Positions 20,640 through 31,949 of a stretch of 64,000 nucleotides of DNA are shown in pieces. The DNA is from Breviolum minutum Mf 1.05b.01 (taxonomy: Eukaryota > Sar > Dinophyceae > Suessiales > Symbiodiniaceae). The stretch spans positions 69,281 to 133,280 of the forward strand of contig DF241803.1 of assembly GCA_000507305.1 (NCBI GenBank), read 5' to 3'. Both the position numbers and the translations under genes were made by a program. The notes under the pieces are model-generated. The model did no database searches, was not told the origin of the DNA, and was given only the letters and a program-made list of their open reading frames with translations. How positions within the stretch are numbered: the stretch's first letter is position 1; the number at the start of each line of letters is the position of its first letter.

Positions 20640-21010
20640 TGTGTCATGGCGTCTTGTGCGTGATCAGCAAATACTACATCAGGGGATCAGCTCCCGAGCC
20701 TGACCTACTGGCCGACCTCCCGGATGCAAGCAAGGGCCTTAAAGCATCGAAACCAAAGGGAAAGGACCGCGGCAGATGAAGAGGCCAACATTGTCAGCCC
20801 AGAGGACCTTCAGCAGCCCGCACGCAGCTTGCGGAAGGTTCCTCGACCCTTGGTGTACGAGGGCTGCTCGTGCCCATTGCAACAGAAGGGCTGTCGCTTC
20901 AGCAGGCCTTGTTGGCAGAGGACGTGGCACCTCTTCGCGAGGCCCAGGATGACTTCTACTTGGATGTTCACATTGGGATGGCTAGACACAGACAGACATT
21001 GAAAAGACAA
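20640..21010 (+). pseudogene. GC-rich decayed coding block, unknown
   Basis: One + frame reads DLLADLPDASKGLKASKPKG to a stop near 20778, then resumes to give VPIATEGLSLQQALLAEDVA and PLREAQDDFYLDVHIGMARH. The other frames give less balanced proteins. Base composition and stop content suggest a non-functional copy, like the blocks at 17.3 and 36.6 kb. No family assigned. Confidence 0.35.
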
Positions 21011-21600
21011 AAGGGGTCGAGTGATTTGTTTCTTTTGCCAACGCCATTGACGATGGTGTCTCGGTGGATTTTTTGTTGAAGCTCATGAGTTTTGGGTGAT
21101 TGATTTCATGTGTAGAATTTTGGTATATTAGCAGACGATATAGATGACTAGAAGTAGAACTGTCAAATATAGTGGCCTTTGCGGTCATGTTGACAGTGTT
21201 CGTGCCCAACATTTGAAAAAATAAGTCCGGTTGAAACCGTGGTTGGAATAGATTCATGGGAAATGAAGGTTGACGCAGCAACCCCACCACCCCGCAGAAC
21301 TAATGCCCTGATAAGGGCTTAAGAGACAAAGGTTGTCAATAATCCCCGAATGATGCGTTTTTTTCCTGGGGCGGGGTTGGATTTGGGGTGGTACCCAAGA
21401 ATTTCCATGAACATACACAGCTGTCATTGATAGCAATGTCCACGTCATTGGTGAGGCATTGTTGGAATTGACCCCCGGACAGCCATCGGAATCTCCAGCG
21501 TTTTGGGAGGCATCCAATTTCGACCGGAACGGCGAGCACAGGTGGGCCGCCGGGGAAATCTTGTTTGGAAGGGGGATGGAAGGGAGCTTTCTTGGCGGTA

Positions 21601-21744
21601 CTGGGAGGGTCATCCAAGTTAGATAGTAGTTAGCAACTATGGTGATCGTAAATCCCCTAGATGGGGTTATTCCATTTCCAAATGGCTCGAATGGGTTCTA
21701 AATGGAGGTTACTAAGTACTTACTAAATGGGATGATCCTCCAAG
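21601..21744. mobile_element. Family G TIR element with TA flanks
   Basis: TA|CTGGGAGGGTCATCC at left (two changes from consensus) and GGATGATCCTCCAAG|TA at right. The interior is nearly the same as that at 16645-16783. Confidence 0.7.
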
Positions 21745-22433
21745 TACACCCCTGAAAACCAAAATTTTGAACCGAAAAATCACCCAATTGAAAATATGGA
21801 ATGTCATTTTTATTCCAGACCTCATTTTTGTGTTCCATGTTGCTTTTCCAGGGTGTATGTCTCAAAGATTGCAAAATTCACAATCGGCAATCTTATAATA
21901 TGACCCAAATTTGCATTTGGGTGTAGCAGGGGTTTTGAGGGACTATATTTTTCAAAAAGACTCCTATGATCTGACTGATTCCGCTGATCCTGCCGAATTT
22001 GGGCTTCAAAACACGCAGAATCTACGATAGACATAGGGTTTGTGTTGGGGACAAATCCTGGTCCTTCACGCAGCGAAGACATATTGATAATACCCCTTGT
22101 TTAAGGGTCATCGACACCTGAACGTAACGAACATGGTTCTGGAACAAGTATTGTTAAAAATGTTGAAGGACACCAACTAGCGCACATGCAGCAATGACTA
22201 TACATATCCCAGAGACTCAATGTATGATATATATTTACCTACTAATTTACCATTTGAAATTGACCATTTCATGTAGGTATTTTTAAATATACCAGTCACA
22301 TTGCGTGGACGTGCGTTGTAAATATCACCGTTGATCGTTGGTTGTCGGATCATCCTAGGCTAAACCTGACCCAAGTTACTGACCAAACTCCACTCGTATC
22401 CCTTCCCCTTGTATCCCAAGAAAACACTTTACC

Positions 22434-22520
22434 GTCCCTGAAACTAACATATCCCCTGAAAATAGGCCTTCTGACTGGGAAATTTCATCTTCCAACCATC
22501 CATTTTCAGGGGCTAAGATT
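22434..22520. mobile_element. Family F TIR element
   Basis: CCCTGAAACTAACATATCCC at left and TTTTCAGGGGCTAAGATT at right, with GAAAATAGGCC inside. The right end is shortened. Confidence 0.5.
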
Positions 22521-22864
22521 TAACCCTCTAAGAATCCTAACCCATAACCCATCTCTGGATGTTTTTTCGACCCCCCAAAACCTACCATCCAAAGATCAAA
22601 CCGGAGGAGGTTGGACTGGATGTAATTATCCCAATCAAGTTGCTACCTGGACCTTCCAGTTTGGGTGCTAAAGAATGGTTCCGTTTCAGGGTGTCAATTC
22701 AGCCATTTTTCTTAGGGTTTCAGGAAGGCACCCCGACTGGAAGGTTTCAGCATTTGTCTTGGATCCAACTCTTGGGGTTCCAATCCCATCCACAGAGTTG
22801 GATTCGATCGGCCCAAAACCTGCCAAAACCCCGTTTCGGCATTTATATGGGGGATTCAAAAGAT

Positions 22865-22954
22865 ATTTCAAAAATGGTGGTACCCTCAAATCATCCATGT
22901 TAATAAGGTTTTCCATTATAAACCATCCATTTTGGGGTACCCCTATTTTTGGAA
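22865..22954. mobile_element. Family P palindromic repeat
   Basis: TTTCAAAAATGGTGGTACCC at left and GGGTACCCCTATTTTTGGAA at right, with AAATCATCCAT and AACCATCCATTTT inside. A second copy lies at 53028-53127. Its - strand translation VFPKIGVPQNGWFIMENLI resembles repeat-derived peptides I recall from Symbiodinium gene models, so such ORFs are repeat translations rather than genes. Confidence 0.6.
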
Positions 22955-23889
22955 ACACCCATATTTTTGCCTCCTCGCACAGGACTTCGTCCATCCCTTC
23001 ATTCAGAAGCCAATCTATCCTTCGATGCCCACGGGAGACACTGGCTACACGGGCTATGTGAAGAGGCACGGGCTTCACGGGCTGGGCTGCACATCCTCTA
23101 CTTTCGATGGAAGGCAACAGCGGATTAGGTGGAATGTTTTGCTTAGTTTGGATCATGGGGGTGTAGTTACATGTACTAGGCGGCATACATATATTTTAGA
23201 CAAATAGAGCTATGTTGCGTGTTCTACATGCATGGAAGAAGCCACAATATGTTTATGTTGTTTCGATCTATTTTTTAAGATAAGACTACTATGTGTACTT
23301 TGTTTTTATTATTGCAAAGCCTTTTGACTTGTTCAAACGCTGCAGTCTTATCTATAAACGTCCTTTTACAGGAGTTCCTATAGTGAGCTGTAAGTGTCGT
23401 ATGAAAGGGAGTACTGCAGTGCAGCTTTGCATTGGTTGGTATTTCATCCTGTATTGGGCCTCTGGTGGACTATTGAACTACCCATCCCTGAGTTTTTCCC
23501 AACATCTATGATTCTATTCAACCTTTTCTTTTCACATACACGCCAGCGCTGCCGTCATGTAAACATGTTGGATATTGAAATCCGTGTTGTGGGCATTGGC
23601 CAAAACCTTTCTTTCTACACATGACTACTTCATGTGAATCGGTTTTTTTTCAGGGTATGAATTATGAACTGTTTTTTTCCTAGTCTTCCATAAATGCCTG
23701 CTGAGGTTTGTTTTTTTGGGGGGTCCAGCCTTAAAACACCTCACGTGGCAAAACGTTTGGTGCAAGGCGTTTTGGAAAGTTGAAGCTACCGATGGCGTTC
23801 CCCAGTATCTGGGGCCCAGAACTTGGAAACTTTAGGATTTTCTACCACTGAAAAAACTAACATTTTGCCATGGAGAATCCGCATGTTCA

Positions 23890-24357
23890 ATGGGAAGTAG
23901 ACGTCTTCAAAAAGTGGGCGGTGAAATCTACGATACCGACGTCCGACAAGATCCGGATCGTCCACGTATGGTATTACGTAGGCGAGCTATATTACCCAGG
24001 CTGACCGCGATGCATATTTATTTGTGCCATCGCCCCTGCATTTTCCAATTGTGTCACATTCACGCTAGTGCTATTGTGGCACCAACGCACATATGCTTGT
24101 TTCGGGCTTGGCGTCCATTGTCATCCTTTGGCTGGTACTTCTTACTGGCATTCGCTGCTGTCCTGAGCCCGCTCCGGGTGACAGAATGGTTTGGCATGCC
24201 ATCTGTAGATCTCTTTGATTGGATGCCACTGTTTGGGAACCAAGTACCGGCAGGCGTGGACGAGGCTGAAGCAACAGCCGAAGTGGCAGATGATGCGCCT
24301 CAAAATGTTCCTGGTTTCAGCAGCGAGTTTACCCCTGAAAAGTTACAAGGGCCCTAA
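23890..24357 (+). CDS. Hypothetical protein with one membrane segment
   Basis: A 155-codon ATG frame. The first 60 residues are basic and may be chance. From about 24080 composition improves: WRPLSSFGWYFLLAFAAVLS holds a hydrophobic segment of about 18 residues, followed by WFGMPSVDLFDWMPLFGNQV and an acidic Ala/Glu/Asp tail (DEAEATAEVADDAPQ). Higher G+C than the flanks. No family recognised; could be one exon of a membrane protein gene. Confidence 0.35.
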   Translation: MGSRRLQKVGGEIYDTDVRQDPDRPRMVLRRRAILPRLTAMHIYLCHRPCIFQLCHIHASAIVAPTHICLFRAWRPLSSFGWYFLLAFAAVLSPLRVTEWFGMPSVDLFDWMPLFGNQVPAGVDEAEATAEVADDAPQNVPGFSSEFTPEKLQGP

Positions 24358-24511
24358 AAACGGTCGATATTCCCCCAAAATATACTCCATGGTCCATGCT
24401 TGCCATTTATTATGTAAGTGGTTGAAACAAAATCCAGGTAAACCACTTTTAGTAGCTCAGAAGTGGTACAAAACATCAAATTGCAGCAAAACTTGGCCAT
24501 GCTAACCCCTA

Positions 24512-24621
24512 GTCTTCCAAATACCTTGTGAGTAGGTGTTTGGACCCGGAAATACCTCCTGAGAAGACCTTTAGGGGGTCCAAACACCTACTTACAAGGT
24601 CTTTGGAGGATTTTGGAAAAC
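24512..24621. mobile_element. Family H TIR element with TA flanks
   Basis: TA|GTCTTCCAAATACC at left and GGATTTTGGAAAAC|TA at right. The inner arms GTAGGTGTTTGGACCC and GGGTCCAAACACCTAC are inverted too, so it is almost wholly palindromic. Confidence 0.75.
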
Positions 24622-24811
24622 TAGGGAACCATGCCATGATCCAAATGAATAAGATGCTAACCATGAAGATGGGCATGTAGAACACGTAACATACTAACCA
24701 TGAAGATTCTTACAAACCTAACCCATGCCATCGGGGCATCTGCCGTGTTGCAATGGTTTCCAGGGGCTACGACACGCAACTCTTTGGTCGAAGTTATGTT
24801 TCTCGGAGTCC

Positions 24812-24839
24812 AGTCCTACGAGTGGAGTCCTACGAGTGG
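24812..24839. repeat. Perfect 14-bp tandem duplication
   Basis: AGTCCTACGAGTGG occurs twice head to tail. Confidence 0.9.
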
Positions 24840-24907
24840 TGGTGGAAAGTTGGAAGGGGATATTTCACCAAAGATTTCGTTGGTACCTAAAATGAAGGTA
24901 AAGATGA

Positions 24908-25012
24908 CCCTCTGGTAAACTAACATAGCTGGCTGGAATATCCCCATTTTATGTAGTAAATACATCTTGAAGGGGTCCATTTTCCAGCCAGCTATGTTAG
25001 TTTACCAGAGGG
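24908..25012. mobile_element. Family F subfamily TIR element
   Basis: CCCTCTGGTAAACTAACATA at left is inverted perfectly at right (TATGTTAGTTTACCAGAGGG|TA). The arms extend through GCTGGCTGGAA. Related to the interrupted copy around 47475-47695. Confidence 0.75.
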
Positions 25013-25188
25013 TAAGATAGATCAAGTAATGGCAAATTCGAGGGCCAAGGGCCTTGGATATTAGAAGATAGTTGAGTTAAGTGAAAAAGGGGGGGTTCTG
25101 GTTTTTGGATTCATTTAGGGATACTCCATATTTGCCCCCTGAAAAACAAACATGGTAACTTAATTGGAGATTAGCCATGTGAGATAGA

Positions 25189-25300
25189 TCCCTACTGATC
25201 CAATCACCTTACATCAGATGATTGGGTTATACAATCACCTCCAAAGCGCAAAGTATTTAGGTTCTATTACCATTCTCCGTTTCAGTGAGCCAGGATCCTT
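25189..25300. mobile_element. Family J TIR element
   Basis: TGATCCAATCACCTTACATC at left, with TATTTAGGTTCTATTACC and AGCCAGGATCC at right. The right arm diverges but matches the copy at 55676. Confidence 0.5.
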
Positions 25301-25414
25301 TTGGGATGTAGCATGGATATGAATGGATACAAGGTGGGCCCCGAGAATCTCCAAGTATACAGTGGAGTTTTAACGCCTAAAAGAAGTAGTTTGAAATCAC
25401 CCCATTGGATCCCT

Positions 25415-25567
25415 ACAAGGTGGGCCCCGAGCCGATCGTTATAAACGGAGTTATGGGGCCCCTTATAAATGGCCGAAAATAGCTGGGTAACTGTGGTTAT
25501 TTTCACCCTACTTGTAGCAGTTATAACTCGACTTATAACGATCGTAGGGGCAACCAGCCCACCTTGT
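25415..25567. mobile_element. Family B TIR element
   Basis: ACAAGGTGGGCCCCGAGCC at left and CAGCCCACCTTGT at right, with inner arms CGATCGTTATAA/TTATAACGATCG. A left-end fragment of the same family lies just upstream (25328-25360). Confidence 0.7.
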
Positions 25568-25948
25568 AGGGAGATACACGTTTCCGGATTTGTTTTTACG
25601 CCTTACGATGAAGTTTCTTGAGGCCAAAGGCAACTGGGAGGCACGGGCCCAAAATGATGGGCGACCGGTTTTTTTGGGCCCATGATTTTTCCCTGGTGAG
25701 TATGTGTGAAAGGAACCCTGAAAAGCCGAACCTCAGGAAATGTTTGGGGTTTCAATCACCGATCCTCACGTTCGGTATTTGGATGTCTAGGGTTTGGACA
25801 TGTTTGTTTGGATGGGCAATTTTGTGATTTTCAGCCGGGGTTTTCGAAATGGCCATGAGCAAATGTTGCATGCCACCATCCAACGGAACACCAAACATGT
25901 GAAGATATCCAAAGACCCAACCAGAGGAGGTATTCGCCTGGAAGACTA

Positions 25949-26082
25949 CTTAGAGGTTCAGGATACTGGATGTAACTGGTTGTATGTAAGTTTATAACCC
26001 TAGGATTTGGGGACATATAACCCACTTATAGGGGTTATAACCCTGGTTACTATCCACTTACTAAGTATCCTGAACCTCTAAG
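25949..26082. mobile_element. TIR element related to families C and G, TA flanks
   Basis: TA|CTTAGAGGTTCAGGATACT at left and AGTATCCTGAACCTCTAAG|TA at right, a perfect 19-base inverted pair. The interior has TTATAACCC arms. Confidence 0.75.
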
Positions 26083-26228
26083 TAGGGTAAGAAAGGAATC
26101 CCACCAAATGTTATTAATTCGGACTTTGGAATTATAGTTTGCCCAGAATGGCCAATGAAGTTGTGGTTGTTGGCATGGAGTTTGGAGATTGTTTTACGGA
26201 AAAAACCCTGGAACTTATGAATTAAATG

Positions 26229-26308
26229 CCAATCAGCCAATCAACCAATCCATCAATCCATCAATCCATCAACCAATCAATCCATCAATCAATCAATCAA
26301 TCAATCAC
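26229..26308. repeat. Degenerate (AATC/CATC)n tetranucleotide repeat
   Basis: Alternating CCAATCAA and CCATCAAT units ending in five AATC units. Confidence 0.9.
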
Positions 26309-26706
26309 ACGGTAACTCCAATTGGATTTACTACCAATCAATTACACTTGTAACCTTACACCTTCCTCACACATGTTAATGACATACTCCGTAAAACGTA
26401 CTGCAAAAGACACCAGCACTGGAAGCAGTGAACAAAAACCTGGTTGCTTGGGTGTTTGACTAATATATGGGGTGATTCTATTTCATGTTTCTTGTACCCC
26501 CAAAAATGTTTCCATTTCACTATTCAACAAGAAATGACAGGCAGCTCGTTTGGGAATGCCACGAACATTGATGTTGAGTCGCTCCGTCCCACTCATCTTT
26601 TCTCAGGGTTCCAAAGGCGTGAGCTTGGGAAGTGCTTGGGAAATCTGGCGAAAATCCACATTCATCACGAGGAAAATCAAATCCATTTGAAATAATCCCG
26701 GCCCTA

Positions 26707-26906
26707 GTCTTCCAAATACTGTTGAGGGAAGAAATCCTGCGCCAGTTGAGGTTGGTAGTTAATCCCATTATTGGACAAGGTTTTATTCATCCCAGGTGGT
26801 TGTTTAGGATTTCTTCCATCAACAGTACCTCTTGAAAAGGTGTTTCAAGATGTTTCAGGTATATTTTGGTAGGTCCAAATATCTACTCAGGAGATGTTTG
26901 GATGTC
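26707..26906. mobile_element. Family H element interrupted by a family I element
   Basis: TA|GTCTTCCAAATA at left and GTTTGGATGTC|TA at right. The unit is split by the family I copy at 26719-26825. Confidence 0.65.
26719..26825. mobile_element. Family I TIR element nested in family H
   Basis: TA|CTGTTGAGGGAAGAAATCC at left and GGATTTCTTCCATCAACAG|TA at right. It lies inside a family H copy and is therefore the younger insertion. Confidence 0.75.
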
Positions 26907-27293
26907 TAGGCAATCATACTATGCAGGGAACGCGAATCACCATATCCCACCTTTCACGGAAACTTCGGAAAATCATCGACTCAAAAAAGTGCCGGCTGGT
27001 AGACGATATGTCAGTTCCCAGGAGGGTATACTTTTGTTTGTTCAGTCGGTGATTTTGTTTACTTTTTGTGATAGGAAATCGCCATTACTTTGCATTTTAA
27101 GTTCTTTCAACCACCTAAACTAAATCAAAGTTATCCGATATCAAGACATCAACCTTTCCGGGGTTCATTGGAACAATTGTTCGATTCGGTGGATGAAATA
27201 ACCGATGTTTGGGTCCGGCGATTTTCTACGTGAAAATTGGATTGATGAGATGTGATGGCTGAGAGTGCGGAAAGCTGAAGGTGCCACTTAGAC

Positions 27294-27506
27294 ACCCTCC
27301 CTGGAAACTAACATGGCACTTGACATTGGAACCCACGTTTCCTTCATTTTTAGGGGTTATTTCACCCATATATTGGGGGTTTAAAACCTTCATTTTTCAT
27401 GGTTTTGGGGTCCAAGGGTTGACATTGGATGCTTGGAATACGAATTTCTTTTTTGAGGCCCTTTTGCCTATTTTCAGGGGCGTTTGCTGTTAGTTTTAGG
27501 GAGTGG
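27294..27506. mobile_element. Family F TIR element, long copy
   Basis: CCCTCCCTGGAAACTAACAT at left and GTTAGTTTTAGGGAG at right. The interior has an extra TTTCATTTTTAGGGG block. A second, shorter copy follows at about 27550-27645. Confidence 0.55.
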
Positions 27507-28273
27507 AGTATTCCTACAACCGATGCACCACTACTGAAGACTAAAAATCAATAGCCCCCTGAAAAGTGGTGGTTGGGAGACTCGCCTTTCCTTTTGGTGC
27601 TCGGCCTATTTTCGGTCGATGAACTGTTAGTTTCAGGGAGGGTGATTTTGCTGCCACTTGCCAGGACAGACTGTTACTCCGTGACCGTAGTGGGGCAAAA
27701 GGCGTGCCCAAGGCAGCATGATGATCATGAAGATGGTATTTTCGCACCACACATCTTTGTCTACAAGTGTTTTTGTTGTCAGCAATTTGCTACATTGGTT
27801 GGATAGAATTTCAGGAGGGTCAGGATACTGGATACGCAGATACAACCCTATCTATACACAAAAATTGACCTCTCATACCGGTTGGCGATTCAATTAAGGG
27901 GCTTAAGGAGGTATAGATTGACCTTGTAAACCGCGAAAACCAGATAGTCTAGAAACCCTGGAAACGCATTGTGTTTAGGTTCCATTGCCATTCTCAGAAA
28001 GTAATTGTGCTGGTTTGAGGTGCGTTTCTCCTAAAGGACAGTTTCTTTGTTTAACTGTCTCGCCGTTGTTTCACTTTTCAGCAATCCTAGAGAATTCCGG
28101 ATGATCCCCCAAAGGATCGCTGATTTGGAGGGCGGATCTTTGTTCAGGATTTTGTTTGTTCCAGAAGAAATTGGGGGGAGTTAGCAGAAAAAGATCTGAA
28201 GGTAATGAACGAAAAACTCATCTCCACCCAAAAAATCACAAAGATGAGAGAAACAAAAGTTTTATGGAGGGTT

Positions 28274-28380
28274 ACGCCCCCCCAAAAAACTAAATTGGCA
28301 AATTGAAAACAACGAATTTGAAGATGCATCTCCTATTTAAACATGGTGACTTTCCATTGTAACCTTAGTTTTTTGGGGGT
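28274..28380. mobile_element. Family F-like TIR element
   Basis: CCCCCCCAAAAAACTAAATT at left and ACCTTAGTTTTTTGGGGGT at right, with AACAACGAATTTGAAGATG inside. Confidence 0.5.
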
Positions 28381-28859
28381 CTGGTATGAAGCAACCATCA
28401 TTGGTTGTTAGAAAGGACTTCTATAACCCTTTTTTTGTTCACAAATTCCATCTCTTATTCTGCGGATGGGATGAAGAGACCATCAATCCTACTCTAAGGA
28501 GGGGTCTGGATTCTTAGGGTAAAACAACACTTGAAATGGTCCATCATGTTCAAATTCCTATCTTAGTTTTGCCGGAGTAGAAGAATGTGGAACATATCAT
28601 ACTCTTTTTCTTTCCAACATCCAACTACTTGGGTTTTTTTGGAAGTCTTGTGTAAACGGAAGTATGGCGGTACTACCTACACTTGGATCTATAGCGTATC
28701 ATCAGCATCGTTCTGTTTCTCCCGTTTTTTCAATGAAACAAGATCCAAAGTATACGGAGATATCCACGTTTTATCCCGCTGGGATGCCCATCCCCCCTTC
28801 CAAGGAAGACTTGCAGGAAGGTCTTTTTGAAAAAAAAATGAGCGACAATTATTTTCTGG

Positions 28860-28959
28860 GGTGGTGGTTTCATTTTTTTTAATTTTCACCCCTATTTGGG
28901 GAAGATGGGGAAGATTCCTATTTTGACTAATATTTTTCAGATGGGTTGAAACCACCAAC
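28860..28959. mobile_element. Family A TIR element
   Basis: GGTGGTGGTTTCATT at left, TTGAAACCACCAAC|TA at right. The interior contains CACCCCTATTTGGGGAAGAT and ATATTTTTCAG. Confidence 0.7.
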
Positions 28960-29116
28960 TAGTTATTTTAGTTTTGAATTCCTTAATTACAATCAACTAA
29001 TCCTTAATTGGTGGTTTGGGTTGGTGGTTTGGATTCCTAGGATCCCCTTATGAAAGGAATTGTTACTTAGGGGTACCCCTAGAATCCCAAACCACCAACT
29101 AACCATTATAGTTGAT

Positions 29117-29275
29117 ACAAGGTGGGCCCCTACCAGCCCTATAGTTGTAAATGGAAATGGATTAGATCTATATCCCCTATGAATCTTATAGATGGGCACA
29201 CGGGGCTTTTTCACCCTACTTATAAGGGCCCCATGGTCCCTCCACTTATAACTGTGTAAATGGGGCCCACCTTGT
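29117..29275. mobile_element. Family B TIR element
   Basis: ACAAGGTGGGCCCCTACC at left and ATGGGGCCCACCTTGT at right, a 15-base pair. The interior carries the usual TTATAAGGGCC and ACTTATAACTG arms. Confidence 0.75.
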
Positions 29276-29511
29276 GTACAGCATTTAGAAGTGGGTTTAC
29301 AAAGAAATGCCAACCCACAGCATCCATGGGACGACGGTATATCATCTACCTATCCTGGACCTTCAAATGGTTCCTAAAGGGTGTCAATTCAGCATCCCGT
29401 CGGGTTTCATCGGCACCCCTTGGAAGGTGCTGGTACTAATTTACAATCAAAAATAACCCATTGATGGATCGGTAAATATACCGTTCATCACATGGATCCT
29501 ACTGTTGATGG

Positions 29512-29611
29512 AAGAAATCCAGCGAACCAGTTGATATGGTAGCAATCCCAGTATTTATGACGGGTTTTATACATCCAAAAGGTGGTTGTTTGGGATTTCC
29601 TCCATCAACAG
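29512..29611. mobile_element. Family I TIR element, first of an I-A-I chain
   Basis: TA|CTGTTGATGGAAGAAATCC and GGATTTCCTCCATCAACAG-type ends with TA on both sides. Interior CAGTTGATATGGTAGC is shared with 55381-55491. Confidence 0.75.
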
Positions 29612-29624
29612 TACCAATATACTA

Positions 29625-29719
29625 GGTGGTTTTGTTAAACATTTTTTTTTATTTTAACACCTATTTGGGGAAGTGATCCAGTGTGACTAATATTTTCCAG
29701 ATTGGTTGAAACCACCAAC
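29625..29719. mobile_element. Family A TIR element between two family I copies
   Basis: TA|GGTGGTTTTG at left (one GGT unit lost) and GTTGAAACCACCAAC|TA at right. The TA at 29720-29721 is shared with the next element. Confidence 0.65.
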
Positions 29720-29721
29720 TA

Positions 29722-29825
29722 CTGTTGATGGAAGAAATCCCAAACAACCACCTGGGATGGTCAAAACCATATAGATAATGGGACAATCATCATCCTTAAT
29801 GGTGCAGGATTTCTTCCATCAACAG
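29722..29825. mobile_element. Family I TIR element, abutting family A
   Basis: TA|CTGTTGATGGAAGAAATCC at left and GGATTTCTTCCATCAACAG|TA at right, a perfect pair. It shares its left TA with the family A element. Confidence 0.8.
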
Positions 29826-30429
29826 TAGTATACCACCACCATGGTTTTGTCTTCTACGTAGATTCTACAGCACCATTTTGTTTGACTTCAAATCAGCAAG
29901 GCCTGCAAAGCAGGGCCGAACTTTTCAGCGTGACCACGTGGAAGGCACACACGGAATCAGCCAAAGTGCTGACAAAAAGAGCCATGAACTTATGAAATCA
30001 TGTGAACTTACTGATGGTCTGATTTTTGTTTTCATTTTTTCATGTATGATGGTATGATATCTTTTCTCTTTTTCATGCTTGATCGTATGATATCTCAACT
30101 ACTGCACCATGTTAATTGACCTTGTCAAAAAAAAACTCCATCCGTCCATTCAAAAAAAACAAAGAAACATGGCTGTCGCCAAGTCGAATTTTTCCCTTCA
30201 AAGGGTGCAACATGGGCCTCATAGGATTGTTAGAATTATGGGGCCCCAATACCTGGCCTCAATGGGTTTCACTGGGGTAATATCTGGATATCTTTACAAA
30301 AATACATCTATCAAACGGTGTAATACCTTTGGACACACCTGAATTAATAGGGTGATTAAGCCATCTTTCAAATGGTAAGCTTGTCTTATCATCAAGGTCA
30401 TCAAAGGCTCCTTTTTTTGAATTGCAGCC

Positions 30430-30650
30430 GTTTCACGCCTTCAAGGGCGCAAGAAGAGACGGCAAGAAAGAGATGCAGCTGTAAAATCGTGCCGCCATGA
30501 CCTTGTCATCCCCCAATCGTTGGAGATCGGGTCACGTGAACTCACTCGCCATCCGTAGAAAGGCTACAAGGAATCGCCAGGGGAACTATGGTTGGGTGAT
30601 TGATGTACTCTTCCAACCCAACCATGATTTCTTATCAGCTGGGAGAATCC
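30430..30650 (+). CDS. Exon-like segment, basic, unknown
   Basis: After TTTTTGAATTGCAG the sequence reads PFHAFKGARRDGKKEMQL to a stop. A second + frame from 30497 reads SLAIRRKATRNRQGNYGWVI and on to LFQPNHDFLSAGRI. Both are basic and partly GC-rich. Frame choice is unclear; no family recognised. Confidence 0.2.
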
Positions 30651-30821
30651 TTGGTGCAGTTTTTTGTTGGGTGGTTCATTTTTACATATTTTGTTTCTTG
30701 GCAAGTCAAGAAGGGAATCCTCCAAAAGGACTGGACTACTTTAGTTTTCTCTTTTTGGGCCAGTTTTAGGTTTATCGTCGCGATGGATGGAGGGCGTGAC
30801 GGGTGAAAAGGTTTATCAAAT

Positions 30822-30918
30822 ACCCAGGTCCACTCAAAGGCTCTGGTGTATTTACCTACATTTACCCCCTAAACTACTCAGCTTTGTAGGTAAATAAACC
30901 ATACATTGAGTGTTGGGG
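30822..30918. mobile_element. Family K element
   Basis: GTGTATTTACCTACATTTAC at left and TGTAGGTAAATAAACCATAC at right form the inverted core seen in the other K copies, with AAACTACTCAG between. Confidence 0.55.
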
Positions 30919-31102
30919 ATATACAGTGGTTCTGGGGAAATCTAAAATGACTTGTGGTTAACAAGACCGAACACCCGTTGATATGGGAGATCATTACATG
31001 GTGGGCGCACCCAGTGTAACACCTACCTGATCTGGTTGGCTGGAGTTCTGAACCATCAACAGTATTAACCGTACAAATCAATCAAACTTAGATACATAAC
31101 TG

Positions 31103-31182
31103 GTTGGTGGTTTCAAATATTTTTTATGTTCACCCCTATTTGGGGAAGCTAATATTTTTCAAATGGATTGAAACCACCCACC
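31103..31182. mobile_element. Family A TIR element with a 12-13 bp flanking repeat
   Basis: GTTGGTGGTTTCAAATA at left and TTGAAACCACCCACC at right. AGATACATAACTG lies just left (31090-31102) and AGATACATACTG just right (31183-31194), longer than the TA seen at other family A copies. Confidence 0.7.
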
Positions 31183-31841
31183 AGATACATACTGTATACT
31201 TTGGTTGTTTTATTAGGGATCCCTATGATTGTTTATTTGAATCCCTTAATATACCTGGGTAGTATATGGCATTTGATTTTCTGATGGGCCATTTCTTTTT
31301 CCAATTTTTCCCTGAGGTTTCAGTGCTACCAGTACCACAGCTGCATACCGTTGGTCGTCCGTGTACAGTTTTCACGATGTCGGGAACCGTGCTTTATGTT
31401 TGATTTGTTGGTTTCATGATGTATGATGACTAATCCAAGAAGTGATTTGTTAGCTACAGCCTAATGGTTTAGTTGTGAATAAGTTGATCTGTTTAAGTAT
31501 GAAGTATTTATACATTTGCAAGTCATACATATAAACGGTTTGGCAGACAAAGTTGCAGCAGTTCATTTCCAGAACTTAGATTTGACCTAAGTGTCCTTCA
31601 CTTGAGCCATGAAGCAAAATGGGGGTATACAGCGGTATACATTTCTTACCTGGTTATCATGCTGATCTCAACGCAGCCCCCCCAATCACAACTATTGCCA
31701 ATAAGTGGCTGAAAAGGCCATGCTGAGGGACAATGATGGTGAATAACCCTTTTGTCAAACTCATACTTTTCCTTTGGGGGTAGTCTTCATGGGCCCAGTT
31801 TGGATGGTTAGGTTTGAAGATTGCTTGAGAATGTTTCTTTA

Positions 31842-31949
31842 CCCTCCCTGAAACTAACATAGCCCCTGAAAATAGGCCGGGCCCCAAAAAGGAAACGAGT
31901 ATTCCAACCATCTGTTTTCAGGTGCTATTTATGTTAGTTTTTGGGAGGG
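31842..31949. mobile_element. Family F TIR element, near consensus, TA flanks
   Basis: TA|CCCTCCCTGAAACTAACAT at left and ATGTTAGTTTTTGGGAGGG|TA at right, with CCCCTGAAAATAGGCCGGG inside. Best-preserved F copy in the window. Confidence 0.8.

Noticed and set aside
21254..21617. Two overlapping - strand frames of 93-119 codons
   Set aside because: They run into a family G element and the translations are Pro/Ser-rich without motifs; no splice signals found.
22686..23186. 166-codon - strand frame
   Set aside because: Much of it is translation of the family P repeat and neighbouring palindromes. A short exon around 22990-23100 is possible but the + strand reads equally well.
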